64,000 nucleotides of DNA from Streptomyces sp. L2. Lineage in GTDB: Bacteria; Actinomycetota; Actinomycetes; Streptomycetales; Streptomycetaceae. A model generated the notes under the pieces. That model saw only the letters and a program-made list of their open reading frames with translations. It made no database searches and had not been told where the DNA came from. A program made the position numbers and the translations under genes. Location of the stretch: assembly GCF_004124325.1 (NCBI RefSeq), contig NZ_QBDT01000001.1:1860001-1924000 (forward strand), read 5' to 3'. This document shows, one piece after another, positions 7,587-15,858 of this stretch (position 1 is its first letter; the number at the start of each line of letters is the position of its first letter).

Positions 7587-8746
7587 CAGGCGGCCGCCTC
7601 TTCCTCGGTGCCGGCGTCGATGTCCTGCGCCGCGTCGAGACCGAACGTGTGCGCGGGGCTCCAGTGCAGGACGACCTCGGCGCCGGGCACGAGACGCCCG
7701 TCCCGCTCGACGTTCTGGACGTAGACGGCGAGTTCGTCGCAGACGGGGCTGTCGATGACGTACTGCGTGGAGACGCCGATGAAGCTGGCGTCGGCGATCC
7801 GGCCGGTGACCCGGTTGCGGCCCTCGGGGATCTCACCGGCGTCGTCGGCGTGGGTGAGCGCGATCTTCTCGGGGCGGATGCCGACCAGCACCTTGCCGCC
7901 GGTCGCGGCGGGCGCGGAACAGCGGGCCCCGGGCAGCACCAGCTTGCCGCCGCCCGCCTTCAGCACGATGTCCTCGCCGCTGCGGGTGTCGACCTCGGCC
8001 TCGATGAGATTGGAGGTGCCGAGGAAGTTCGCGACGAACGTGGTGTCCGGGTTCTCGTACAGGTCGCTGGGCGAGCCCAGTTGCTCGACGCGGCCCGCGT
8101 TCATCACGGCGACCGTGTCGGCCATGGTCATGGCCTCCTCCTGGTCGTGCGTGACGTGCACGAAGGTGATGCCGACCTCGGTCTGGATGCGCTTGAGCTC
8201 CAGCTGCATCTGGCGGCGCAGCTTGAGGTCGAGGGCGCCGAGGGGCTCGTCGAGGAGGAGCACCTTGGGGTGGTTGATCAGCGCGCGGGCGACCGCGACG
8301 CGCTGCTGCTGGCCGCCGGAGAGCTGGTGCGGCTTCTTGCGGGCCTGCTCGCCGAGCTGGACCAGCTCCAGCATCTCCTCGACCTGCTTCTTCACCCTCT
8401 TGATGCCGCGCCGGCGCAGGCCGAAGGCGACGTTCTCGAAGATGTCGAGGTGCGGGAAGAGGGCGTAGGACTGGAACACCGTGTTGACGGGCCGTTTGTA
8501 CGGCGGCAGGTGCGTGACGTCCTGGTCGCCGAGGTGGACGGTGCCGGAGGAAGGTTCCTCCAGGCCGGCGATCATGCGCAGGGTGGTGGTCTTGCCGCAG
8601 CCGGACGCGCCGAGCAGGGCGAAGAACGAGCCCTGCGGCACGGTCAGGTCGAGCGGGTGTACGGCGGTGAAGGAGCCGTAGGTCTTCGAGATGCCGGAGA
8701 GGCGGACGTCGCCGCCGGCGTCAGTCGTCGTCTTCATCGTCGTCAC
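7586..8746 (-). CDS. potA: polyamine ABC transporter ATPase PotA
   Basis: This cytoplasmic ATPase has 386 residues and drives PotB/PotC. Seen: Walker A GASGCGKT at 46-53, signature LSGGQ at 142-146, Walker B VLLLDEP near 163-169, an H-loop in VTHDQEEA, and a C-terminal TOBE-type beta domain (about 290-375) typical of the MOI/CUT1 subfamily. The GTG start overlaps the potD stop as GTGA; an ATG three codons later is an alternative. The surrounding operon places it in putrescine/spermidine import. Confidence 0.93.
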   Translation of the reverse strand: MTTMKTTTDAGGDVRLSGISKTYGSFTAVHPLDLTVPQGSFFALLGASGCGKTTTLRMIAGLEEPSSGTVHLGDQDVTHLPPYKRPVNTVFQSYALFPHLDIFENVAFGLRRRGIKRVKKQVEEMLELVQLGEQARKKPHQLSGGQQQRVAVARALINHPKVLLLDEPLGALDLKLRRQMQLELKRIQTEVGITFVHVTHDQEEAMTMADTVAVMNAGRVEQLGSPSDLYENPDTTFVANFLGTSNLIEAEVDTRSGEDIVLKAGGGKLVLPGARCSAPAATGGKVLVGIRPEKIALTHADDAGEIPEGRNRVTGRIADASFIGVSTQYVIDSPVCDELAVYVQNVERDGRLVPGAEVVLHWSPAHTFGLDAAQDIDAGTEEEAAA

Positions 8747-9990
8747 GCCCCTGTGAGCTTCGCGAACTTCTCTTCGTAGGCCGCCTCTTCCTTCTCGCTG
8801 AGCGCGCGGAAGGAGTGGGATCGGGCGGCCGTGGCCTTGTCCGGGATGATCAGCGGGTTGTTCGCCGCATCCTTGTCGATCTTCTCCAGGTAGGGCTTCA
8901 CGCCCTCCACCGGAGACACGTAGTTGACGTAGGCGGCCAGGGCGGCGGCCTGCTGGGGTTCGTAGTAGAAGTCGATCAGCCGTTCGGCGTTCGTCTTGTG
9001 GCGCGCCCTGTTGGGGATCATCAGGTTGTCGGTGGACGTCATGTAGCCGGCGGCCGGGATGACGTAGTCGACGTTGGGGTTGTCGGCCTTGAGCTGGACG
9101 ATGTCGCCGCCCCAGGCGACACAGGCCGCCAGGTCGCCCTTGGCGAGGTCGGACGTGTAGTCATTGCCGGTGAAGCGGCGGATCTGGCCCTTGTCGACGG
9201 CCTTCTGCAGCCGGGCGGTCGCCGCGTCGTAGTCGTCGGCGGTGAGCTTGGCCGGGTCCTTGCCCATGTCGAGCAGGGTCATGCCGATGCTGTCGCGCAT
9301 CTCGGAGAGGAAGCCGACCCGGCCCTTGAGCTTCGGGTTGTCCAGCAGGTCGGAGATCGACTTCACCTCGACGCCGTCGAGCGCCTTCTTGTTGAACGCG
9401 ATGACCGTGGAGACGCCCTGCCAGGGGTAAGAGTAGGCGCGTCCGGGGTCCCAGTCCGGGCTGCGGAACTGCTCGGCGAGGTTGGCGAAGGCGTGGGGCA
9501 GGTTGGACGGGTCCAGTTTCTGGACCCACCCGAGCCGGATCACGCGCGCGGCGAGCCAGTCGGTGAGGACGATCAGGTCCCGGCCGGTGTCCTGGCCGGC
9601 GGCGAGCTGCGGCTTGATCTTGCCGAAGAACTCGTTGTTGTCGTTGATGTCCTCGGTGTACTTGACCTGGACGCCGGTCCGCTTGGTGAACGTCTCCAGC
9701 GTGGGGTGGTGCTTGCCGCTGTCGTCGACGTCGATGTACTCGGGCCAGTTGGAGAAGTCGACGACCTTCTCCTTGGCCGAGTGGTCCTCGGACGACGTGC
9801 CTCCTTGCGTCTTGCCCGCCGCGGGGATCCCGCAGGCGCTCAGCGTCCCGAGTCCGCCCGCCGCGAGCGCGGTGCCGGCGGAGGCGCGCAGCAGCGAACG
9901 GCGGGTGAGGGAGGCCCGCCCGGTGCGCAGGCTGCGCCGTAGGGCGGCTGCCTGGGCGGGGGCCAGGCGGTCGGGCTCGTACTGATCCAT
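8743..9990 (-). CDS. potD: polyamine-binding lipoprotein PotD
   Basis: This extracytoplasmic substrate-binding lipoprotein has 415 residues. The long N-region carries a twin-arginine motif (TRRSLLR, about 29-35) and a lipobox LSAC, so it is probably exported folded by Tat and lipid-anchored. The mature part starts with sequences typical of PotD/PotF (NWPEYID, EDINDNNEFFGK, GNDYTSDLAKGD). It is first of the transport genes and lies 50 bases after the aldehyde dehydrogenase stop, so it is probably in the same transcript. A second PotD-like protein is encoded at 15859-17052; the two share NDY..DL, NRARHK and NAER segments and are paralogues. Confidence 0.92.
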   Translation of the reverse strand: MDQYEPDRLAPAQAAALRRSLRTGRASLTRRSLLRASAGTALAAGGLGTLSACGIPAAGKTQGGTSSEDHSAKEKVVDFSNWPEYIDVDDSGKHHPTLETFTKRTGVQVKYTEDINDNNEFFGKIKPQLAAGQDTGRDLIVLTDWLAARVIRLGWVQKLDPSNLPHAFANLAEQFRSPDWDPGRAYSYPWQGVSTVIAFNKKALDGVEVKSISDLLDNPKLKGRVGFLSEMRDSIGMTLLDMGKDPAKLTADDYDAATARLQKAVDKGQIRRFTGNDYTSDLAKGDLAACVAWGGDIVQLKADNPNVDYVIPAAGYMTSTDNLMIPNRARHKTNAERLIDFYYEPQQAAALAAYVNYVSPVEGVKPYLEKIDKDAANNPLIIPDKATAARSHSFRALSEKEEAAYEEKFAKLTGA

Positions 9991-10040
9991 GCGCGTGGTG
10001 CCCTTTCGGGAAGGTCGGCCTGGTCGGTGGCCGGATCGGC

Positions 10041-11576
10041 TTATCGGTCCCCGAAGATCGTGCGGTGCCAGTCCTTGCGCGCCACCGCCGTGTTGTCGAA
10101 CATTACGTGTTTGACCTGCGTGTACTCCTCGAATGAGTACGCCGACATGTCCTTGCCGAACCCGGAGGCTTTATGGCCGCCGTGCGGCATCTCGCTGATG
10201 ATCGGGATGTGGTCGTTGATCCACACGCAGCCCGCCTTGATCTCGCGGGTGGCGCGGTTCGCGCGGTAGACGCTGCCGGTCCACGCGGAGGCGGCGAGGC
10301 CGTACGGGGTGTCGTCGGCCAGCCGGATCCCCTCATCGTCGCCGTCGAAGGGCAGGACGGCCAGCACGGGACCGAAGATCTCGGACTGGACGATCTCGCT
10401 GTCCTGCGCTGCGTCGGCGATCAGGGTGGGCCGGTAGTAGGCGCCGTCCTTCAAGTCCCCTTCCGGGGCCTCGCCGCCCGTCACCACGCGCGCGTAGGCA
10501 CGCGCCCGGTCGACGAAACCGGCGACCCGGTCCCGGTGGGCGTGCGAGACGAGCGGGCCGAGGTCGGTGCCGGGGGCGAAGGGGTCGCCGAGCCGGACCG
10601 TCTCCATCAGGGCGGCGGTCTGTTCCACGAACGCCTCGTAGAGCGGCCGCTGCACGTACGCGCGCGTGGCGGCGGTGCAGTCCTGCCCGGTGTTGATGAG
10701 CGCGCCCGCGACCGCGCCGTGCACGGCCGCCTCCAGGTCGGCGTCGTCGAAGACCACGAAGGGTGCCTTGCCGCCCAGCTCCAGGTGGAGGCGTTTGACG
10801 GTGGCGGTGGCGATCTCGGCGACCCGCTTGCCGACCCCGGTGGAGCCGGTGAAGGAGGTCATGGCCACGTCCGGGTGGCCGACGAGCCGCTCACCGGCCT
10901 CCTTGCCGGTGCCGCAGACGATGTTGATCACGCCGCCGGGGATGCCGGCGTCCATGGCGGCCTGCGCGAACAGCAGGGAGGTGAGGGGCGTCAGCTCGGC
11001 CGGCTTCAGCACGATGGTGTTGCCGGCGGCGATCGCCGGGAGGATCTTCCAGGCGGCCATCTGGAGCGGGTAGTTCCAGGGCGCGATGGAGCCGACGACA
11101 CCGATGGGCTCGCGGCGGACGTACGACGTGTGGTCGCCGGAGTACTCACCGGCGGACTGCCCCTGGAGGTGCCGTGCCGCGCCCGCGAAGAACGCGGTGT
11201 TGTCGATGGTCCCCGGCACGTCGAACTCGCGGCTGAGCTTCAGCGGCTTGCCGCACTGCAGGGACTCGGCGCGGGCGAATTCCCCGGCGCGGTCGGCGAG
11301 GACGGCGGCGAACCGGTGCAGGGCGTCCGAGCGCTCGCCGGGGGTCGCGCCGGCCCACCCCGGGAAGGCGGCGCGGGCCGCGGCGACGGCCGCGTCCACG
11401 TCGTCGGCGCCGGCCAGTTCGTACGTGTACACATCCTCGCCGGTGGCCGGGTCGACCACGGTGTGCGTGCGGCCGGACGTGCCGTGCGCCGGACGGCCGC
11501 CGATGAACTGCGCGCCCTCAGCGAAGCGCTCCCGGGCGGGGAATCGTTCCGGGGTGGCGGTACCCGGTGTGTGCAT
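10041..11576 (-). CDS. aldehyde dehydrogenase, probably 4-aminobutyraldehyde
   Basis: This NAD(P)-dependent aldehyde dehydrogenase has 511 residues. Seen: the Asn-containing PWNYPLQMA, cofactor-binding FTGSTGVGKRV, the general-base glutamate in LELGGKAP, and the catalytic Cys in NTGQDCTAATR. It resembles PatD/PuuC-type gamma-aminobutyraldehyde dehydrogenases. It is the first gene of the minus-strand operon that continues into potDABC and the amine oxidase. The likely job is oxidation of the aldehyde made by that oxidase to GABA. A paralogue is encoded at 17320-18759. Betaine aldehyde or another amino-aldehyde is a possible alternative substrate. Confidence 0.88.
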   Translation of the reverse strand: MHTPGTATPERFPARERFAEGAQFIGGRPAHGTSGRTHTVVDPATGEDVYTYELAGADDVDAAVAAARAAFPGWAGATPGERSDALHRFAAVLADRAGEFARAESLQCGKPLKLSREFDVPGTIDNTAFFAGAARHLQGQSAGEYSGDHTSYVRREPIGVVGSIAPWNYPLQMAAWKILPAIAAGNTIVLKPAELTPLTSLLFAQAAMDAGIPGGVINIVCGTGKEAGERLVGHPDVAMTSFTGSTGVGKRVAEIATATVKRLHLELGGKAPFVVFDDADLEAAVHGAVAGALINTGQDCTAATRAYVQRPLYEAFVEQTAALMETVRLGDPFAPGTDLGPLVSHAHRDRVAGFVDRARAYARVVTGGEAPEGDLKDGAYYRPTLIADAAQDSEIVQSEIFGPVLAVLPFDGDDEGIRLADDTPYGLAASAWTGSVYRANRATREIKAGCVWINDHIPIISEMPHGGHKASGFGKDMSAYSFEEYTQVKHVMFDNTAVARKDWHRTIFGDR

Positions 11577-11636
11577 GTCGCTCTCCTCCGCCGTACGCCC
11601 CTGCCGGGGGTGGGTGGCGTAGCTCCAGCTCGAATT

Positions 11637-11688
11637 GAGTGCCGATCCTGACAGAGGAGTGGCACTCCAACAAGTGATTCCGTTGTTG
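11637..11688 (-). promoter_or_regulatory. cluster of inverted repeats upstream of the polyamine operon
   Basis: Three symmetric elements lie within 52 bases. GAGTGCC (11637-11643) pairs with GGCACTC (11661-11667). The palindrome GGAGTGGCACTCC covers 11656-11668. CAACAA (11668-11673) pairs with TTGTTG (11683-11688). They sit 60-110 bases before the aldehyde dehydrogenase start. I read them as an operator region for the polyamine operon; the regulator is unknown. Confidence 0.45.
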
Positions 11689-11783
11689 CCTTTTGGTTAC
11701 GCGACGGAATCTGTCGACCAGGTGTCGAGTGACGAGGCAAAAGGGCGGACGGAGTGTCAGTGGTCCGTGCCAGACTCGCGTGC

Positions 11784-12341
11784 ATGGGGAAGATCGACTG
11801 CGTGGAGGCCCTGGTCAGGGAGGTCCGTGCCGGGGCCCGGGTGAAGTATCTGCACTTCTGGGGGCACCGGCCGCTGCCGGACGGCCGGACCGGCGCGAGC
11901 TGCCTGAGTCAGTGGTGGCCGGCGCCGTTCGAGGTCGCCGGGGTGCGGTACGCGACGGCGGAGCACTGGATGATGGCGGAGAAGGCGCGGCTGTTCGGAG
12001 ACGCCGAGGCGGAGAAGCGCGTGCTGGCGGCGGGGCATCCGTCACAGGCGAAGAAAGCCGGGCGGCTGGTCCGGGGCTTCGACGAGGCGATATGGGAGCG
12101 GGAGCGCTTCCGGATCGTGACCGAGGGCAGCGTGCACAAGTTCGGGGCGGACGAGGCGCTGCGGGCGTTCCTGCTGGGCACCGGTGACCGGGTGCTGGTG
12201 GAGGCGAGCCCGCTGGACCGGGTGTGGGGCATCGGTCTGGCGGCGGCCGACGAGGCGGCGTCGGACCCCGCGCGCTGGCGGGGCCCGAACCTGCTGGGCT
12301 TCGCGCTGATGGAGGCCCGGGAGCGGCTGCGGGAGGGCTGA
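11784..12341 (+). CDS. NADAR-family protein (N-glycosidase type)
   Basis: This protein of 185 residues belongs to the NADAR/YbiA family. Members hydrolyse damaged riboflavin-pathway intermediates, and some act on ADP-ribose conjugates. Seen: FWGHRP near the start, LSQWWPAPFEV, the ATAEHWMMAEKARLFGD core, and the C-terminal DRVWGIGL..GPNLLGFALMEARE block. The ATG at 11784 is chosen because conserved sequence begins there; a CAGACT -10-like hexamer ends seven bases upstream, so the message may be leaderless. It is divergent from the polyamine operon. Whether it is housekeeping repair or something else cannot be told from context. Confidence 0.8.
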   Translation: MGKIDCVEALVREVRAGARVKYLHFWGHRPLPDGRTGASCLSQWWPAPFEVAGVRYATAEHWMMAEKARLFGDAEAEKRVLAAGHPSQAKKAGRLVRGFDEAIWERERFRIVTEGSVHKFGADEALRAFLLGTGDRVLVEASPLDRVWGIGLAAADEAASDPARWRGPNLLGFALMEARERLREG

Positions 12342-12368
12342 GCCCCGGTCCCCCGGAGCCGCTGCTCC

Positions 12369-13151
12369 TCAGACCTCGGGGTGGACGGGGGCCGGGAGGA
12401 GGGGCGCGGAGTTGTAGTACGGCTCGGGGGCCGGGTCGGGATCGTCGTTCCTGTGGTCGTAGGCGAACACGAAGACGCACACCCAGAAGATGATCAGAGC
12501 GATGCCGAGGACGATCCCGATGATGCCCAGGACGAAGCCCGCCTGGGCCTGGCCGCGGTTGTTCGCCTCACCGCGGGCCACCCGCTTCTTGCCCTTGACA
12601 CCGAGGACGAGGGCGATGACACCGAGGACGAGGGAGGGCACGCCGTACAGACAGAACAGGCCGACGGCCAGGATGCCCAGCACCATCGCCGCGGTGCCCA
12701 TGCCGTTCTGCGGGGCCATGGGCATTCCGGGCCAGCCGTAGCCCTGCTGCGGAAAGCCGGGGTAGGCGGGGTAGCCGTAGCCGCCGGGAGCGTGCGGGGC
12801 GGGACCGGCCGGGCCTGCCGGGCCTGCCGCACCGGGACCGCCGTAGGGGGCGGCCGGCGGGGGCGGTACGGCGGCGCCCGGGGCCATCGGCGGAGCGGCG
12901 GGCTGTGCCCAGCCCTGAGCGGGGGGCGCGGCGGAGGGGCCGCCGGTGCCGGGGGCGCCGAAGCCACTGGCGGGCAGGGACGTCATGGTCGCCGAGTCGT
13001 GGAGGGACGGCGACTGGGCGGGCGGCTGGACCGGCGGCTGCTGCTGCGGCTGCTGTGGCTTCTTCTCCAGCGACGGCCCGCCGCTCTCGGGCACCGCCCA
13101 CGGGTCGAAGCCCGCTCCCCCGCCCGCATCCGGCTGCGTCTGGTCCGTCAC
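12369..13151 (-). CDS. DUF4190 membrane protein with Pro-rich cytoplasmic N-terminus
   Basis: This is a small membrane protein of unknown function. The first ~165 residues are low-complexity Pro/Ala/Gly/Gln, including PQQPQQQPPVQPP and an APHAPGGYGYPAYPG stretch. Two hydrophobic helices follow (MVLGILAVGLFCLYGVPSLV and FVLGIIGIVLGIALIIFW), separated by a basic loop KGKKRVARGEANNRG, which is the DUF4190 pattern. A short acidic tail ends it. The start is GTG 13151: the GAGGGGG ribosome site abuts an in-frame ATG at 13160 and is correctly spaced only for the GTG. Confidence 0.75.
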   Translation of the reverse strand: MTDQTQPDAGGGAGFDPWAVPESGGPSLEKKPQQPQQQPPVQPPAQSPSLHDSATMTSLPASGFGAPGTGGPSAAPPAQGWAQPAAPPMAPGAAVPPPPAAPYGGPGAAGPAGPAGPAPHAPGGYGYPAYPGFPQQGYGWPGMPMAPQNGMGTAAMVLGILAVGLFCLYGVPSLVLGVIALVLGVKGKKRVARGEANNRGQAQAGFVLGIIGIVLGIALIIFWVCVFVFAYDHRNDDPDPAPEPYYNSAPLLPAPVHPEV

Positions 13152-13279
13152 GTGGCCCATCCCCCTCGTTCGATCGCCACGACATGGTAAAGCCTCCGCT
13201 CCGCGGCCTGACGGCCGGGCGGCGACCACCGCCCGCACGGGCCTTGGAGCGGGACGACCGGCCCGCGGGCCACCGCCTA

Positions 13280-13298
13280 CGATGACTGCGAGTCATCG
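13280..13298 (+). promoter_or_regulatory. 19-base palindrome over the adenosine deaminase promoter
   Basis: CGATGACT and AGTCATCG form perfect 8-base arms around gcg. The left arm overlaps a -10-like TACGAT (13278-13283), 67 bases before the adenosine deaminase start. The position suggests an operator. Confidence 0.45.
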
Positions 13299-13364
13299 AT
13301 CAGCCGATCACCCGCGCCCGGAGCACGGACGTCGTTCCGCGGGCGCCGTTCCCGGGGAGGAACC

Positions 13365-14459
13365 TTGACCGACACCACCGGCACGACCGGCATCACCGGC
13401 GAGACCGGCGCTGCAGGCGAGACCGCCGCACGCGATCCGCACGCCTTCATCGCCGGGCTGCCCAAGGCCGAACTGCACGTCCACCACGTCGGCTCCGCCT
13501 CCCCCCGCATCGTCTCCGAGCTGGCCGCCCGCCACCCCGACTCCAAGGTGCCCACCGATCCCGAGGCGCTGGTCGACTACTTCACCTTCACCGACTTCGC
13601 GCACTTCATCGAGGTGTACCTGTCGGTCGTCGACCTCATCCGCACCCCGGAGGACGTCCGGCTGCTCACCTACGAGATCGCCCGCGACCTGGCCCGGCAG
13701 CAGGTCCGGTACGCCGAGCTGACCGTGACCCCGTTCTCCTCCACCCGGCGCGGCATCGACGAGCTGGGCTTCATGGCCGCGATCGAGGACGCGCGCAAGG
13801 CGGCCGAGGCCGAGTTCGGGACGGTGCTGCGCTGGTGCTTCGACATCCCCGGCGAGGCCGGCCTGGAGTCCGCCGAGGAGACGGCCCGGCTGGCCACCGA
13901 CGACCGGATCCGTCCGGAGGGGCTGGTGTCGTTCGGGCTCGGCGGCCCCGAGATCGGCGTGCCCCGGCCGCAGTTCAAGCCGTACTTCGACCGGGCCATC
14001 GCCGCCGGCCTGCACTCGGTGCCGCACGCCGGCGAGACCACCGGCCCGGAGACCGTCTGGGACGCCCTGACCGAGCTGCGCGCGGAGCGCATCGGGCACG
14101 GCACCAGCTCCGCGCGGGACCCGAAGCTCCTCGCGCACCTGGCCGAGCACCGGATCGCCCTGGAGGTCTGCCCGACCTCCAACATCGCCACCCGCGCGGT
14201 CCGCACCCTCGACGAGCACCCGCTGAAGGAGTTCGCCGCGGCCGGGGTGCTGGTGACCGTCAACTCCGACGACCCGCCGATGTTCGGCACCGACCTGAAC
14301 AACGAGTACGCGGTCGCCGCCCGCCTCCTCGACCTCGACGAGCGCGGCCTCGCCGACCTCGCGAAGAACGCGGTCGAGGCGTCCTTCCTGGACGCGGCGG
14401 GCAAGGCGAGGATCACGGCGGAGATCGACACCTACACGAACGCCTGGACGGCCTCCTGA
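13365..14459 (+). CDS. add: adenosine deaminase
   Basis: This is a cytoplasmic zinc-dependent purine deaminase of 364 residues, converting adenosine to inosine (some family members prefer adenine). Seen: metal-binding ELHVHHVGSA near residue 36, FGLGGPE, HAGETTG with the metal His, the catalytic IGHGTS, CPTSN, and the metal Asp in NSDDPPMF. The start is a TTG with GGGGAGG four bases upstream. The first 20 residues are Thr/Gly-rich and lie outside the conserved barrel. The second His-x-His position reads HVHH, as in many actinobacterial members. Adenine specificity cannot be excluded. Confidence 0.88.
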   Translation: MTDTTGTTGITGETGAAGETAARDPHAFIAGLPKAELHVHHVGSASPRIVSELAARHPDSKVPTDPEALVDYFTFTDFAHFIEVYLSVVDLIRTPEDVRLLTYEIARDLARQQVRYAELTVTPFSSTRRGIDELGFMAAIEDARKAAEAEFGTVLRWCFDIPGEAGLESAEETARLATDDRIRPEGLVSFGLGGPEIGVPRPQFKPYFDRAIAAGLHSVPHAGETTGPETVWDALTELRAERIGHGTSSARDPKLLAHLAEHRIALEVCPTSNIATRAVRTLDEHPLKEFAAAGVLVTVNSDDPPMFGTDLNNEYAVAARLLDLDERGLADLAKNAVEASFLDAAGKARITAEIDTYTNAWTAS

Positions 14460-14501
14460 GACCGGGCGGATGCGGGGGCGGCCCTCCTGAGACCGGCGGG
14501 C

Positions 14502-14571
14502 GCGGGCCGACGGGCGCGGGCCGACGGACGCGGGCCGACGGACGCGGGCCGACGGACGCGGGCCGGCGGGC
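14502..14571. repeat. five tandem copies of a 14-base unit
   Basis: The unit gcgggccgacggac repeats at 14502, 14516, 14530, 14544 and 14558. The middle three are identical and the two outer ones diverge slightly. The array ends 16 bases before the GDPD start codon. Confidence 0.9.
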
Positions 14572-14587
14572 GGCCACAATGGGGGCC

Positions 14588-15277
14588 ATGCAGACCGTGA
14601 CCGCCGTGGCCCACCGCGGCGACCCCTACCGCTTCCGCGAGAACACCCTCGACTCCCTGCGTTCCGCGCTCGACCTCGGCGCGGACGCGGTCGAGGTCGA
14701 CGTACGGCTCACCCGCGACGGCGTCCCCGTGCTGCTGCACGACGACTCGCTGCGGCGGCTGTGGGAGCACGACCGGCCCCTGCTCGCGCTGTCGGCCGAG
14801 GAGGTACGGGGACTCACGGCGGGCCGGGTGCCCACCCTGGAGCAGGCGCTGGCCGCGACGGACGGCAGCCGCGTGATGCTGGACCTGCCGGGGCCGGTGC
14901 GGCGCCGCACGCTGGAGCGGATCGTGGACGTGGTCCGGCAGACGGGCGCCGAGGACCGGGTGTACTACTGCGCGGGAGCCGAGGCCATGCTCGCCGTCCG
15001 CGCCGTCGACCCGTCCGCGGAGATCGCCCTGACCTGGACGACGCTGGCCCCGCCCCGGCCCGCCCTGCTCGACGCGGTGCGCCCGCGCTGGCTCAACTAC
15101 CGCTTCTCCCTGCTCGACCGGGACCTGGCGGCCCGCGTCCACCGCGACGGCTACCTGCTCTCGGCCTGGACCCCGGACACCCGCCGCGCCATGCGCCGCC
15201 TCCTCGCCCTGGGCGTCGACTCGATCACCACGAACCGGGTCGACGTCCTGCACGCCCTGCGCACCACGGGCGGCTGA
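14588..15277 (+). CDS. glycerophosphodiester phosphodiesterase family protein
   Basis: This protein of 229 residues is a GDPD-family TIM barrel that would release glycerol-3-phosphate from glycerophosphodiesters. Seen: the N-terminal HRGDPYRFRENTL with the catalytic His and the metal Glu, EVDVRLTRDGVPVLLHDD with the second catalytic His and metal ligands, and the C-terminal SAWTPDTRRAMRRLLALGVDSITTNR. No signal peptide is seen, so it is cytoplasmic. The ATG lies just after a 14-base tandem array, and no clear ribosome site is visible apart from a G-rich run. Confidence 0.85.
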   Translation: MQTVTAVAHRGDPYRFRENTLDSLRSALDLGADAVEVDVRLTRDGVPVLLHDDSLRRLWEHDRPLLALSAEEVRGLTAGRVPTLEQALAATDGSRVMLDLPGPVRRRTLERIVDVVRQTGAEDRVYYCAGAEAMLAVRAVDPSAEIALTWTTLAPPRPALLDAVRPRWLNYRFSLLDRDLAARVHRDGYLLSAWTPDTRRAMRRLLALGVDSITTNRVDVLHALRTTGG

Positions 15278-15280
15278 CCG

Positions 15281-15796
15281 TCAGGCGGCCACGGCCACCG
15301 GTGTGCCCAGGCTCTCCAGCCGCTTGATCTTCTTCCGTACGACATAGAGCGGGACGACGCCGAACACGCCGAACGACATGTCGATCAGGGTCCACCAGAA
15401 CGGGATACCGCGGACCGGGCCGCAGACGAGCGCGAGCGGGATGATGCCGGCGCAGGCGATCATGCCGAACTCGACGACCCAGATGTTGCGGACGGGGTCG
15501 CGGTAGGGGCCGTAGAACGCGACCGCGATGACGAGGTGGGCGAAGGCCAGCCAGTCGGTGCCGTACAGCACGAACGGGTAGCGGGCGTCGACCGTGTCGA
15601 GCCCGTCCCGCACGCGTCCGATCCAGGCCGTCAGCCCCGGCAGCCACTCCTGGACGGACAGTGCCCGCAACGCTTCGTCCGTCCAGCGCAGTTCGTGCAC
15701 CAGCGGAAAGGCGGTGGCCCCGCTGAGCACGAGGCACACGACGAACAGGACCAACCAGACGCGAATGCCCTTGAGCAGGGCGGCTCTGTCGCTCAT
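15281..15796 (-). CDS. small membrane protein of the EXPERA/DUF2781-like type
   Basis: This is a membrane protein of 171 residues. Four hydrophobic segments are visible: residues about 10-30; DWLAFAHLVIAVAF; WVVEFGMIACAGIIPLALV; and FWWTLIDMSFGVFGVVPLYVV. A basic C-terminus RKKIKRLE follows. I do not assign a function; the conserved Asp/Trp pattern hints at an EXPERA-like fold but this is a guess. The ATG at 15796 follows a C-rich stretch with no purine-rich ribosome site. A 16-base palindrome lies 22 bases upstream, so expression is probably repressor controlled. The stop lies four bases from the convergent GDPD stop. Confidence 0.65.
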   Translation of the reverse strand: MSDRAALLKGIRVWLVLFVVCLVLSGATAFPLVHELRWTDEALRALSVQEWLPGLTAWIGRVRDGLDTVDARYPFVLYGTDWLAFAHLVIAVAFYGPYRDPVRNIWVVEFGMIACAGIIPLALVCGPVRGIPFWWTLIDMSFGVFGVVPLYVVRKKIKRLESLGTPVAVAA

Positions 15797-15817
15797 GGGG
15801 GGAAGCGTACGCCTCGA

Positions 15818-15833
15818 TTTGAACATGTTCAAA
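15818..15833. promoter_or_regulatory. perfect 16-base palindrome upstream of membrane-protein gene
   Basis: TTTGAACATGTTCAAA is fully symmetric. It lies 22 bases before the membrane-protein start and 26 bases beyond the stop of the PotD-like gene. The symmetry resembles TetR- or MarR-type operators; the regulator is not identifiable here. Confidence 0.6.
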
Positions 15834-15858
15834 ACCTTGGAACCAACCCGAGATGGGC

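Noticed and set aside
8815..9942. A 375-residue plus-strand open frame opposite potD
   Set aside because: It is an antisense shadow without recognisable motifs; PotD on the other strand is unambiguous.
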